Part shown: positions 1-5,412 of the stretch, piece after piece
Layout: each line of letters begins with the position of its first letter
How positions within the stretch are numbered: position 1 is the first letter of the stretch
Assembly: GCA_028685945.1 (NCBI GenBank)
Contig: JAQUCZ010000074.1
Coordinates: forward strand, 1-6,165
DNA length: 6,165 bases
Direction: 5' to 3'
From: Sulfurimonadaceae bacterium
GTDB lineage: Bacteria; Campylobacterota; Campylobacteria; Campylobacterales; Sulfurimonadaceae
Position numbers and translations under genes: made by a program
The notes under the pieces: model-generated
The model's database searches: none
The model's input: only the letters and a program-made list of their open reading frames with translations
What the model was told of the DNA's origin: nothing

Positions 1-132
1 AAACTCTCTCTTATCGACATCGGGCATTATGAAAGCGAGTACTTTTTCGCACAAATTTTACAGACCCATTTGAAAAATTTAGGTTTAGAAGTTATAATTT
101 CGTCATCAGAAAATCCATTCACCTATATTTAG
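1..132 (+). CDS. Nif3-like dinuclear metal-centre protein, C-terminal end (partial)
   Basis: Only the last 43 codons are present; frame 1 is open from the first base and ends at TAG 130-132. The fragment contains IDIGHYESE (residues 6-13 of the fragment), which matches the C-terminal GH-x3-E metal-ligand motif of the Nif3/YbgI family (GHHATE in E. coli YbgI). H9 and E13 have the spacing of the two known metal ligands. The family forms hexameric rings with a dinuclear metal site per subunit and is often annotated as 'GTP cyclohydrolase 1 type 2-like'; its physiological reaction is unsettled. Context supports the call: in H. pylori the Nif3-like HP0959 sits directly next to the zinc-ribbon HP0958, as here. 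The 50-nt gap to the next gene and the lack of a clear terminator suggest shared transcription. The family call rests on one short motif plus synteny. Confidence 0.75.
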   Translation, partial: KLSLIDIGHYESEYFFAQILQTHLKNLGLEVIISSSENPFTYI

Positions 133-172
133 TGATTTTTATAGATACAGATGGCACATGAAAGCAACTCAA

Positions 173-178
173 AAGGAG
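173..178 (+). promoter_or_regulatory. Ribosome binding site deciding the flgZ-like start
   Basis: AAGGAG lies 4 nt before ATG 183 but only 1 nt before the in-frame TTG at 180. ATG 183 is therefore preferred over the longer TTG start. The same ATG overlaps the TGA of a 10-codon upstream frame as TGATG. Confidence 0.6.
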
Positions 179-182
179 ATTG

Positions 183-896
183 ATGAACCAGCATTTAAAA
201 CAACTTATAGACCTCTCTTTCGTAGATAAAGAGATAGATGCGTTTGAACCGCAGATCGAAGAGGCGAACTATAAGTATGAAGCGGCCTTGGCTAAAAAAC
301 AAAGTATTGACTCGGATATAGAGAACCTAAGCAAAGAGATTAGAGACGAAGAGATCAAAAAAAATAAAAACGAACTTCACCTAGCCGAACTTTCTCAAAA
401 ACTGTCCGAAAATGCTAAAAAAAGCTCCGAAATTAAAACAGAGCGCGAAATGAAATCGCTCCAACTTGAAGAGGAGATCGCAAAAGAGCAGGTAGCTTTT
501 GCAAACGAAGAGATCGAGAGACTCGAAAGAATTATCGATGCCAAAAAAGAGCAGGTTGAAGCTGCAAAAACTGCCTTGGCGGAGCTTGATGCGAACTTGG
601 AATCGGTAAGAGCGGATGTCGAAAAAAAATTAGAGGTGATCAATCAAGCAAGACAAGAGGTTTTTCAAAAAAAAGAGAAACTTATCTCTACTATGAACCA
701 AAAAGGTCTTACTTTTTACCAAAAAATTCGTCGCTGGGCAAAAAACACCACCGTCGTGCCTGTTGAAGAACAAGCATGTATGGGATGTCATATGCTCTTA
801 AACGACAAAACATACGCCGATGTTATCAAAGCCGAAGAGATTACTACATGCCCGCACTGCGGCCGTATTCTCTACATGGAACCGAACAAAGAATAG
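183..896 (+). CDS. flgZ: Coiled-coil, C4 zinc-ribbon protein of the HP0958/FlgZ family
   Basis: This 237-residue protein has two parts. Residues about 1-170 are highly charged, rich in E, K, A and L with few helix breakers, and read as a long antiparallel coiled coil. Residues 199-226 form a zinc ribbon with two CxxC knuckles (C199-MG-C202 and C223-PH-C226), followed by GRILY. The stretch IRRWAKNTT (182-190) before the ribbon is characteristic of the family. In H. pylori the homologue HP0958 is reported to stabilise the sigma-54 factor RpoN and to bind flaA mRNA, thereby affecting flagellar assembly; whether this holds here is inference, since the broader family also occurs in non-flagellated bacteria. 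The protein has no signal peptide, so it should be cytoplasmic. It follows the Nif3-like gene and is 3 nt from waaA, the same neighbours as in H. pylori. The start is ATG 183, chosen on ribosome binding site spacing; an in-frame TTG at 180 would add one residue. The length is slightly below HP0958 (about 254 aa). Confidence 0.85.
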   Translation: MNQHLKQLIDLSFVDKEIDAFEPQIEEANYKYEAALAKKQSIDSDIENLSKEIRDEEIKKNKNELHLAELSQKLSENAKKSSEIKTEREMKSLQLEEEIAKEQVAFANEEIERLERIIDAKKEQVEAAKTALAELDANLESVRADVEKKLEVINQARQEVFQKKEKLISTMNQKGLTFYQKIRRWAKNTTVVPVEEQACMGCHMLLNDKTYADVIKAEEITTCPHCGRILYMEPNKE

Positions 897-899
897 GTC

Positions 900-2069
900 T
901 TGTCGCCCTTTAGCGTTTTTTATTATCTTCTTAGCGGTTTGCTCTACATTGTAGCGCTGCCGCTTTTAATAATCCTCTCTTTTAAGCAAAAATACAAAGA
1001 ATCACTCCCCGCACGTTTTTTTCTTTTTCGCAACCCGAGATTTTCACCTAAAGAGGGTATTTGGTTTCACGTATGCTCTTTGGGTGAAGCAAGAGCGCTT
1101 CAGCCTTTGCTCGAGCGGATAAACAGCGAAGATATCAAGATTACGACTATTACCCACACGGGGTTTGCAGAGGCAAAAAAATACAAAGTGCAGACACGCT
1201 ATCTGCCTTATGAACTTTTTTTGCCGTTTTGGATGCGCAAAGAGAGACTTTTGGTGGTTATGGAAGCGGAGTTTTGGTATATGCTCTTTTTGGTTGCACG
1301 GCTAAGAGGCACAAAAATCTTCCTTCTCAATGCGAGAATTTCCGACAAAAGCGTCAAAAAGTATTTGCAATTCGGATGGTTTTATAAAAAACTTTTTGAC
1401 TGCGTGGAGATTATCTACGCGCAAAGCGAGACGGATAAAAACAGATTTTTGGCGATGGGCGCGAAAAATATCGAGGTGATAGGTAATATCAAACTCTCCC
1501 AAAAAATAGTGCGAACGAAAGAGTATGTAAAACCTTCGTGCGAAGTGATCGTGGGTGCAAGCACACATGCCACGGAGGAGGAAGCGATCCTCAAAGCGTT
1601 CGTGGAATATAAAAAGCAGCAAAAAGATGCGAAACTGCTTTTGGTGCCGCGCCACCCCGAGCGGTTCGATGCGGTATTCGGGCTTATGTCGGGATTCGCT
1701 TCCCAACATGCCATGGCATGTTCGCGATTTTCCCAAAGCGCTTCGTTTGATGGGGATATGGTGTTGATAGATGCGATGGGAGAGCTTAACAACATCTACG
1801 CCATCAGCGATATAGCGATTTTAGGGGGTGCATTTCGCGAGGACGTCGGCGGGCATAACCCTCTCGAACCTGCCCATTTCGGATGTAAAATTATTACGGG
1901 CAAGCACTTTTTTCATCAAAAAGAGCTTTTTAAATATGTACATCACGTACAGTACGTCGCAACGGATGCAATCCATAAAGCCCTCTTGGCATGTAAGGAA
2001 CTTCCCCCTTCGATCGTGGAAGAGACGATCGATTTACAAAGCGTCGTAAAGAAAATTTTAGAAAAATAG
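900..2069 (+). CDS. waaA: 3-deoxy-D-manno-octulosonic acid (Kdo) transferase
   Basis: A 389-residue GT-B glycosyltransferase (GT30 family) that transfers Kdo from CMP-Kdo to lipid IVA on the inner face of the cytoplasmic membrane, starting the lipopolysaccharide core. Residues about 5-27 form a hydrophobic N-terminal anchor, as in other WaaA proteins. FHVCSLGEARAL (56-67) carries the conserved SxGE motif; E63 aligns with the catalytic glutamate known from Aquifex WaaA. Further family landmarks are VMEAEFW (120-126), NARISDKS (144-151), GASTHATEEE (219-228), PRHPERF (250-256) and GGHNPLEPA (317-325), the last two in the CMP-Kdo-binding C-terminal domain. The length is normal (H. pylori about 393 aa). 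The start is TTG 900: the only upstream in-frame codon is GTC after a stop, and starting later would remove the membrane anchor. The ribosome binding site is weak (AATAGG overlapping the upstream stop), so translation is probably coupled to the preceding gene. Whether the enzyme adds one or two Kdo residues cannot be read from sequence. Confidence 0.93.
   Translation: MSPFSVFYYLLSGLLYIVALPLLIILSFKQKYKESLPARFFLFRNPRFSPKEGIWFHVCSLGEARALQPLLERINSEDIKITTITHTGFAEAKKYKVQTRYLPYELFLPFWMRKERLLVVMEAEFWYMLFLVARLRGTKIFLLNARISDKSVKKYLQFGWFYKKLFDCVEIIYAQSETDKNRFLAMGAKNIEVIGNIKLSQKIVRTKEYVKPSCEVIVGASTHATEEEAILKAFVEYKKQQKDAKLLLVPRHPERFDAVFGLMSGFASQHAMACSRFSQSASFDGDMVLIDAMGELNNIYAISDIAILGGAFREDVGGHNPLEPAHFGCKIITGKHFFHQKELFKYVHHVQYVATDAIHKALLACKELPPSIVEETIDLQSVVKKILEK
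1705..1722. repeat. 18-bp perfect palindrome inside waaA
   Basis: AACATGCCATGGCATGTT is identical to its own reverse complement. It lies in a weakly conserved part of WaaA (around QHAMACS, residues 269-275), in the linker before the C-terminal Kdo-binding motifs. One such palindrome is expected by chance roughly 0.02 times in 6 kb assuming equal base use. Its half-site GGCATGTT recurs in the hairpin just after ffh (4269-4276). No function is assigned. Confidence 0.6.
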
Positions 2070-2078
2070 GACAAAAAA

Positions 2079-2816
2079 ATGGCAAAAGAAAAAGCATATA
2101 AAATATTGGCTACACAAGAGGGGATCTCAAATTCACAGGCAAAATCTTTGATCGACAGAGGGCTTGTGTATGTAGGAAATTCCAAGGTGATGGTTGCTCG
2201 CGGCGAGATCGACGAGCGAACGATTTTTCGTGTCGAGAAGATCGAAAAAGTAAAACCCCTTTTTGAAAACGACGATCTTATCGTCATCGACAAACCTGCA
2301 TTCGTCAACTCCGACGAGATAGAAAAGCAGTTTAAAGATGCGCGCTTGCTTCACAGGCTTGACCGCGAAACGAGCGGGGTTTTGATGCTTGTCAAAAACG
2401 AAGAGTTTAGAGAAAAAGCGATCAAAGAGTTTAAAAAAGACAACGTTTATAAAGAGTATATCGCGTGGGTCGAAGGTGTTTTAAGCGAACCCGTCGACAT
2501 CGACATGCCGATCTACACCGAGAAGAAAAACAACAAAGCGGTCTCAAGAGTCTCCAAAAAGCAAGGAAAACCCGCAAGAACGGAGGTGTTTCCAGATATC
2601 GTAAGCGGTAAAAAAACAAAGGTAAAATGTATTATCCACCACGGAAGAACACACCAGATTCGCGCTCATCTCAAATATATCGAACACCCGATCGTAGGGG
2701 ATGAACAATACGGTGGAAGACGCGCCAAAAGGGTGATGTTGCATGCACACAAGGTGAAACTTTTGGGAATGGAATTTGTAGCGCCCGAGCCGAAAATGTT
2801 TATCCATTTTGAATAA
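2079..2816 (+). CDS. RluA-family RNA pseudouridine synthase (short form)
   Basis: A 245-residue pseudouridine synthase that isomerises uridine to pseudouridine in RNA; the target cannot be read from sequence. Residues about 1-50 resemble an S4 RNA-binding domain (SQAKSLIDRGLVYVGNSKV). The catalytic domain follows with LLHRLDRETSG (90-100), where D95 is the expected catalytic aspartate, YKEYIAWVEG (124-133) carrying the active-site tyrosine Y127, and HHGRTHQIRAHL (187-198) with the conserved arginine R194 of motif III, then HPIVGDEQYGG. The protein is shorter than RluC/RluD (about 320 aa) and the usual KPaGlxvhp motif after the S4 domain is degenerate (DKPAFVNSDE, 71-80). The ATG is preceded by AGGA (2068-2071) at 7 nt, which overlaps the waaA stop codon; the 9-nt gap implies an operon with waaA. 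Homologues occupy the same place next to waaA in Campylobacter and Helicobacter (HP0956 in the latter). RluA, RluC or RluD equivalence is not claimed. Confidence 0.88.
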   Translation: MAKEKAYKILATQEGISNSQAKSLIDRGLVYVGNSKVMVARGEIDERTIFRVEKIEKVKPLFENDDLIVIDKPAFVNSDEIEKQFKDARLLHRLDRETSGVLMLVKNEEFREKAIKEFKKDNVYKEYIAWVEGVLSEPVDIDMPIYTEKKNNKAVSRVSKKQGKPARTEVFPDIVSGKKTKVKCIIHHGRTHQIRAHLKYIEHPIVGDEQYGGRRAKRVMLHAHKVKLLGMEFVAPEPKMFIHFE

Positions 2817-2844
2817 ACGCCAAAGAGCGAGCTTTTATTTTAAA

Positions 2845-2880
2845 GAAAACTTAAAGCAAGATTTTTATATAATTCGCAAC
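2845..2880 (+). promoter_or_regulatory. Probable sigma-70 promoter of ffh
   Basis: A perfect TATAAT box lies at 2868-2873 in a T-rich stretch (ATTTTTATATAATT), 42 nt before the ffh start. This gives a short leader of about 35 nt ending in a strong ribosome binding site. No good -35 TTGACA is found at 16-18 nt spacing, which is normal for Campylobacterota, where housekeeping promoters rely on the -10 and on periodic AT-rich upstream DNA. Transcription would start near 2880. No convincing intrinsic terminator of the upstream rluA-family gene is seen in the same gap, so read-through from block 1 is also possible. Confidence 0.5.
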
Positions 2881-2902
2881 TTTTTACATCGAGATATTTT
2901 AG

Positions 2903-2908
2903 AAGGAG
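2903..2908 (+). promoter_or_regulatory. Ribosome binding site deciding the ffh start
   Basis: AAGGAG lies 7 nt before ATG 2916. A second ATG at 2912 is only 3 nt away and opens a 14-codon frame that stops quickly, so 2916 is the ffh start. Confidence 0.8.
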
Positions 2909-2915
2909 ATTATGT

Positions 2916-4262
2916 ATGTTTGGTGCATTGACCGATTCGTTTACGTCCGCCATTAGAAAAATCCGTTTTCATGATGACGATAAGGCGCTCACGAAGGCAC
3001 TCGGCGAACTTAAAAAATCCCTTTTAAAAGCAGACGTAAACCATAAAGTGGTCAAAACGTTGATCGATCAAGTGCAGATCGAAACGCGTCAAAACGGTAT
3101 CGGGAAAGATCAGTTTTTGGCGGCTTTACGCAAAGCATTGCATGATTTGCTTGAAATCGGAGGCAACAGAGGCTTTATATTTGCTTCAAAACCGCCGACC
3201 GTTATTTTAATGACGGGTCTTCAGGGGTCGGGAAAAACGACGACGACCGGAAAACTTGCTTATTATTTAAAAAGTAAACAAAAAAAAGTGATGGTTGTTG
3301 CGGCGGACTTACAGCGTTTGGCTGCGGTGGAGCAACTTCGCCAGATAACGGCACAAATCGGCATAGAACTTTACGACGACGAAACGACGAAAAACCCAGT
3401 AGATGTAGTTAAAGCGGCACTGAAAAAAGCGGAAAATTCCCTTTACGACGTCGTGCTTATCGATACAGCGGGGCGTTTGGCGATCGACGAAGAGCTTATG
3501 CAAGAGCTTAAAGAGGTCAAAAAAGCGGCAAACCCGAGCGAAATTTTCTACGTTGCCGATTCGTTAACGGGGCAAGATGCCGTTAAAACTGCGACAAGCT
3601 TTAAAGAGCAGATCGGAATTGACGGGGTTATCCTCAGTAAATACGACGGCGATTCCAAAGGGGGCGTTGCTTTAGGGTTGGCGTCACAAGTAGAAGTGCC
3701 GTTGCGCTTTATCGGAAGCGGCGAGAAGATGGAAGATCTCGAAATTTTTCTCCCCGAGCGTGTTGTTAACCGCCTTATGGGATTTGGAGATATCGAAGGT
3801 CTTGCGGAAAAAACTGCTTCTGCCATCGATGAGAAAACGGCGAAAAAACTCACCAAAAAGATCCAAAAAGGGGAGTTTAACTTCAACGACTTTTTGGAAC
3901 AGATGGAAAGTATCAAAAAAATGGGTAGCATGAGCTCCATCATGGGGATGATTCCGGGGATGGGGAATATGTCCAAAGCGATTAAAGATTTTGACATAGA
4001 AAACTCAAGCGAGCTGAAAAATATCAAAGCTATGGTCTCTTCTATGACTAAAAGAGAGCGTGAAAACCCCGAACTTTTGAACAATGCGAGAAAACAAAGG
4101 ATCGCCAACGGGTGTGGACTCAGTATCGTAGAGGTCAATCGCATGATCAAACAGTTTAAAAATGCCGGAAAAATGGCAAAAAAATTCTCGGGAAAAGCGG
4201 GAATGAAAAATCTGCAGTCTCTCATGGGGCAAATGGGCGGAGCAAACGCACTACGCAGATAA
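2916..4262 (+). CDS. ffh: Signal recognition particle protein Ffh (SRP54 GTPase)
   Basis: The 448-residue protein component of the signal recognition particle. It binds 4.5S RNA and the signal sequences of nascent chains, then docks with FtsY to deliver ribosomes to the membrane. Domains in order: N helical bundle (about 1-90), G domain (about 91-290) and methionine-rich M domain (about 320-448). GTPase motifs are GLQGSGKT (101-108), DTAGRL (183-188), SKYDGD (241-246) and GSGEKMEDL (267-275). The M domain has the flexible, Met-rich MGSMSSIMGMIPGMGNM run (336-352) and the RNA-binding helix region RIANGCGLSIVEVNRMIKQF (395-414). Length matches E. coli Ffh (453 aa). Two positions differ from the common consensus: DLQRLAA (131-137) where most have RPAA, and GCG at 399-401 where GSG is usual. 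The gene has its own promoter-like -10 box and a strong ribosome binding site. It is followed after 154 nt by the rpsP operon, as in Campylobacter. Confidence 0.97.
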   Translation: MFGALTDSFTSAIRKIRFHDDDKALTKALGELKKSLLKADVNHKVVKTLIDQVQIETRQNGIGKDQFLAALRKALHDLLEIGGNRGFIFASKPPTVILMTGLQGSGKTTTTGKLAYYLKSKQKKVMVVAADLQRLAAVEQLRQITAQIGIELYDDETTKNPVDVVKAALKKAENSLYDVVLIDTAGRLAIDEELMQELKEVKKAANPSEIFYVADSLTGQDAVKTATSFKEQIGIDGVILSKYDGDSKGGVALGLASQVEVPLRFIGSGEKMEDLEIFLPERVVNRLMGFGDIEGLAEKTASAIDEKTAKKLTKKIQKGEFNFNDFLEQMESIKKMGSMSSIMGMIPGMGNMSKAIKDFDIENSSELKNIKAMVSSMTKRERENPELLNNARKQRIANGCGLSIVEVNRMIKQFKNAGKMAKKFSGKAGMKNLQSLMGQMGGANALRR

Positions 4263-4266
4263 CTTC

Positions 4267-4285
4267 TTGGCATGTTCCATGCCAA
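4267..4285 (+). repeat. Perfect 8-bp inverted repeat just after ffh
   Basis: TTGGCATG (4267-4274), loop TTC, CATGCCAA (4278-4285). It begins 5 nt after the ffh stop codon. No T-tract follows (CGAGTGC), so it is not a standard intrinsic terminator. It could protect the 3' end of the ffh transcript from exonucleases or be the edge of a dispersed repeat. Confidence 0.7.
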
Positions 4286-4286
4286 C

Positions 4287-4331
4287 GAGTGCAAAGCGGT
4301 AAACTCGCAGGAGTTTAGCTCTTTGCATTTT
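4287..4331 (+). other. Long nested hairpin in the ffh-rpsP gap, candidate terminator/attenuator
   Basis: The outer stem TGCAAAG (4290-4296) pairs with CTTTGCA (4321-4327). The inner stem TAAACTC (4300-4306) pairs with GAGTTTA (4311-4317) around the loop GCAG. Between them lie one G-C pair (4298-4319) and two mismatches. Weak pairs GAG/TTT extend the base to 4287/4330. A short TTTT (4328-4331) follows the outer stem, so partial termination on the plus strand is possible but the T-tract is poor. CGAGT (4286-4290) can instead pair with ACTCG (4303-4307), which would break the inner stem. The pairing is exact by eye; folding energy was not computed. Confidence 0.6.
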
Positions 4332-4378
4332 CATCTTAGCGCAAGCGAAATGGAAGAAGTGCAAATTTAACATATTCA

Positions 4379-4399
4379 GTAAGTTGCAATAAAACTTAC
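4379..4399 (+). promoter_or_regulatory. Stem-loop directly upstream of the rpsP ribosome binding site
   Basis: GTAAGTT (4379-4385), a 7-nt loop GCAATAA, and AACTTAC (4393-4399) form a perfect 7-bp stem that ends 6 nt before GAAGGA (4405-4410), itself 6 nt before the rpsP ATG. The position suits a translational control element of the S16 operon, or a simple spacer hairpin that keeps the ribosome site open. No known leader family is recognised. Confidence 0.45.
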
Positions 4400-4416
4400 G
4401 CAGAGAAGGACAAAAC

Positions 4417-4647
4417 ATGGCAACAGTAATTCGCCTCACTAGAATGGGAAGAAAAAAACAACCGTTTTACCGTATCGCGGTAACAGATTCACGTAAAAGA
4501 AGAGACGGTGGCTGGATTGAGCTTATCGGTCACTACAACCCTATGGTAGCGGAAAAAACAGTCGTAGTTGACAACGAAAGACTTGACTACTGGTTGAGCG
4601 TAGGCGCGCAAATGAGCGACCGCGTTAAAAAGATCACCGGCCGTTAA
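4417..4647 (+). CDS. rpsP: 30S ribosomal protein S16
   Basis: The 76-residue small-subunit protein bS16, which binds 16S rRNA early in 30S assembly and stabilises its 5' and central regions. The N-terminal ATVIRLTRMGRKKQPFYRIAV (2-22) and DSRKRRDGGWIELIGHYNP (24-42) are signature stretches of the family, and the length is typical. The start has a good ribosome binding site (GAAGGA at 4405-4410, spacing 6 nt). This is the first gene of the rpsP-khpA-rimM-trmD-rplS operon. No clear sigma-70 promoter was found in the 154-nt upstream gap, so expression may come from read-through of ffh or from a promoter lacking a recognisable -10 box. The structured leader may regulate it. Confidence 0.97.
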   Translation: MATVIRLTRMGRKKQPFYRIAVTDSRKRRDGGWIELIGHYNPMVAEKTVVVDNERLDYWLSVGAQMSDRVKKITGR

Positions 4648-4648
4648 T

Positions 4649-4888
4649 ATGATTTGTGATTTTGTCGCACAGTTTGCAAGGCTTATCGCTTCTTATCCGG
4701 AGGATATCCGTGTGGACACGAAAGAGAGCGACGAAGTGATCGAGATTGTTCTCCATGCCAACCAAGCCGACGTAGGGAAGCTTATCGGCAAAGAGGGGAA
4801 GATGATCGGCGCAATCAAAACCGTCATTTCGGGCTGTAAAGCCAAAGACGGTAAAAGTTATCGTATCAATGTCGAACCGATCGCATAG
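4649..4888 (+). CDS. khpA: KH-domain RNA-binding protein KhpA
   Basis: A 79-residue single type II KH domain. The RNA-binding GxxG loop is GKEG at 47-50 within VGKLIGKEGKMIGAIKTVI (42-60), flanked by the expected beta strand and helix. In Firmicutes KhpA pairs with KhpB (Jag/EloR) and influences cell division and RNA metabolism; in Campylobacterota the role is not known to me. The gene lies between rpsP and rimM, its usual place in many phyla, which points to a role around the ribosome. The start ATG is 1 nt after the rpsP stop, and no Shine-Dalgarno sequence is visible in the rpsP tail, so translation is probably coupled to rpsP. Confident on domain, less so on function. Confidence 0.92.
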   Translation: MICDFVAQFARLIASYPEDIRVDTKESDEVIEIVLHANQADVGKLIGKEGKMIGAIKTVISGCKAKDGKSYRINVEPIA

Positions 4889-4889
4889 T

Positions 4890-5408
4890 ATGATCCATAT
4901 TGCAACCCTCGGTAAAACGGTAGGGCTTAAAGGCGATATGAAATTGCATATCCAAAGCGATTTTCCTGAACAGTTTGTAAAAGGTGCCGTTTTTTTTATC
5001 AATAAACACGATACGATCACGTTCGGCGAGATCAATCTTGAAAAAGGTTTGGTAAAAATAAAAGGTTACGACACTCCCGAGAGTGCAAAAAAACTAACCA
5101 ATGCAAAACTTTATACGACTTTGGAAAAAACGAAACAGGATATCCGCCTTGAAGAGGGGGAGTATTTTTGGTTCGATATCGTAGAATGCGATGTTTACGA
5201 AGACTCCAAACGTTTAGGAAAAGTTCAAGAAGTGGAGCGAATCACCCTTAGTGATTATCTCTTGATAGAAACGGATGCAAAACTCGTAAACGAAGGTTTT
5301 GCAAAAAGTTTTTTGGTACCCTACCATAAAAATTTTATATCCTCCGTCGATATCGAGGCGAAAAAGATTGAAACTACGGGTGCTTTAGATATTTTAGAAG
5401 CTTCTTGA
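4890..5408 (+). CDS. rimM: Ribosome maturation factor RimM
   Basis: A 172-residue 16S rRNA-processing factor that binds S19 and helps mature the 30S head. The N-terminal barrel begins MIHIATLGKTVGLKGDMKLH (1-20), matching the GKxxGLxG(D/E) family signature. The C-terminal PRC-barrel starts near EEGEYFWFDIV (88-98) and continues through LGKVQEVE (109-116) and FLVPYHKNFI (141-150). The start is placed at ATG 4890, 1 nt after the khpA stop. An in-frame ATG at 4869 would add seven residues (MSNRSHS) that do not look like the family N-terminus and would overlap khpA by 20 nt; neither start has a clear ribosome binding site. The 1-nt spacing repeats the rpsP/khpA junction, suggesting translational coupling. 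Confidence 0.94.
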   Translation: MIHIATLGKTVGLKGDMKLHIQSDFPEQFVKGAVFFINKHDTITFGEINLEKGLVKIKGYDTPESAKKLTNAKLYTTLEKTKQDIRLEEGEYFWFDIVECDVYEDSKRLGKVQEVERITLSDYLLIETDAKLVNEGFAKSFLVPYHKNFISSVDIEAKKIETTGALDILEAS

Positions 5409-5412
5409 AACT

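Noticed and set aside
138..146. TATAGAT-like -10 box before the flgZ-like gene
   Set aside because: Only a partial match with no supporting -35 or extended element in AT-rich DNA; the gap to the upstream stop is just 50 nt, so co-transcription is simpler.
1302..1795. Long minus-strand open frames opposite waaA, ffh and rimM
   Set aside because: They lie antisense to strongly conserved genes, lack ribosome binding sites and have no recognisable domains; they are by-products of the codon bias on the coding strand.
1984..1994. TCTTGGCATGT repeated at 4265-4275
   Set aside because: An 11-mer repeat is expected several times by chance in a 6-kb window; not evidence for a repeat on its own.
2817..2840. 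Possible intrinsic terminator after the rluA-family gene (AAAGAGC-GA-GCTTTTATTTT)
   Set aside because: The stem is only three G/C-containing pairs across an impossibly short loop; it does not form a convincing terminator.
4272..4370. A 32-codon plus-strand frame after ffh (ATG 4272 to TAA 4368-4370), and a 62-codon minus-strand frame over 4251-4439
   Set aside because: Neither has a ribosome binding site or recognisable protein features, and the minus frame runs into the ends of ffh and rpsP. The hairpins explain the region better than coding does.
4869..4889. Upstream ATG giving a seven-residue longer RimM
   Set aside because: It overlaps khpA, has no ribosome binding site and adds residues unlike the family N-terminus; ATG 4890 repeats the 1-nt spacing of the previous junction.
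4990..4997. T8 tract in rimM (and A7-A8 runs in flgZ near 622 and ffh near 3280) as phase-variable sites
   Set aside because: The genes are housekeeping or core genes and the runs encode ordinary Phe/Lys codons; short A/T runs are common in this base composition.
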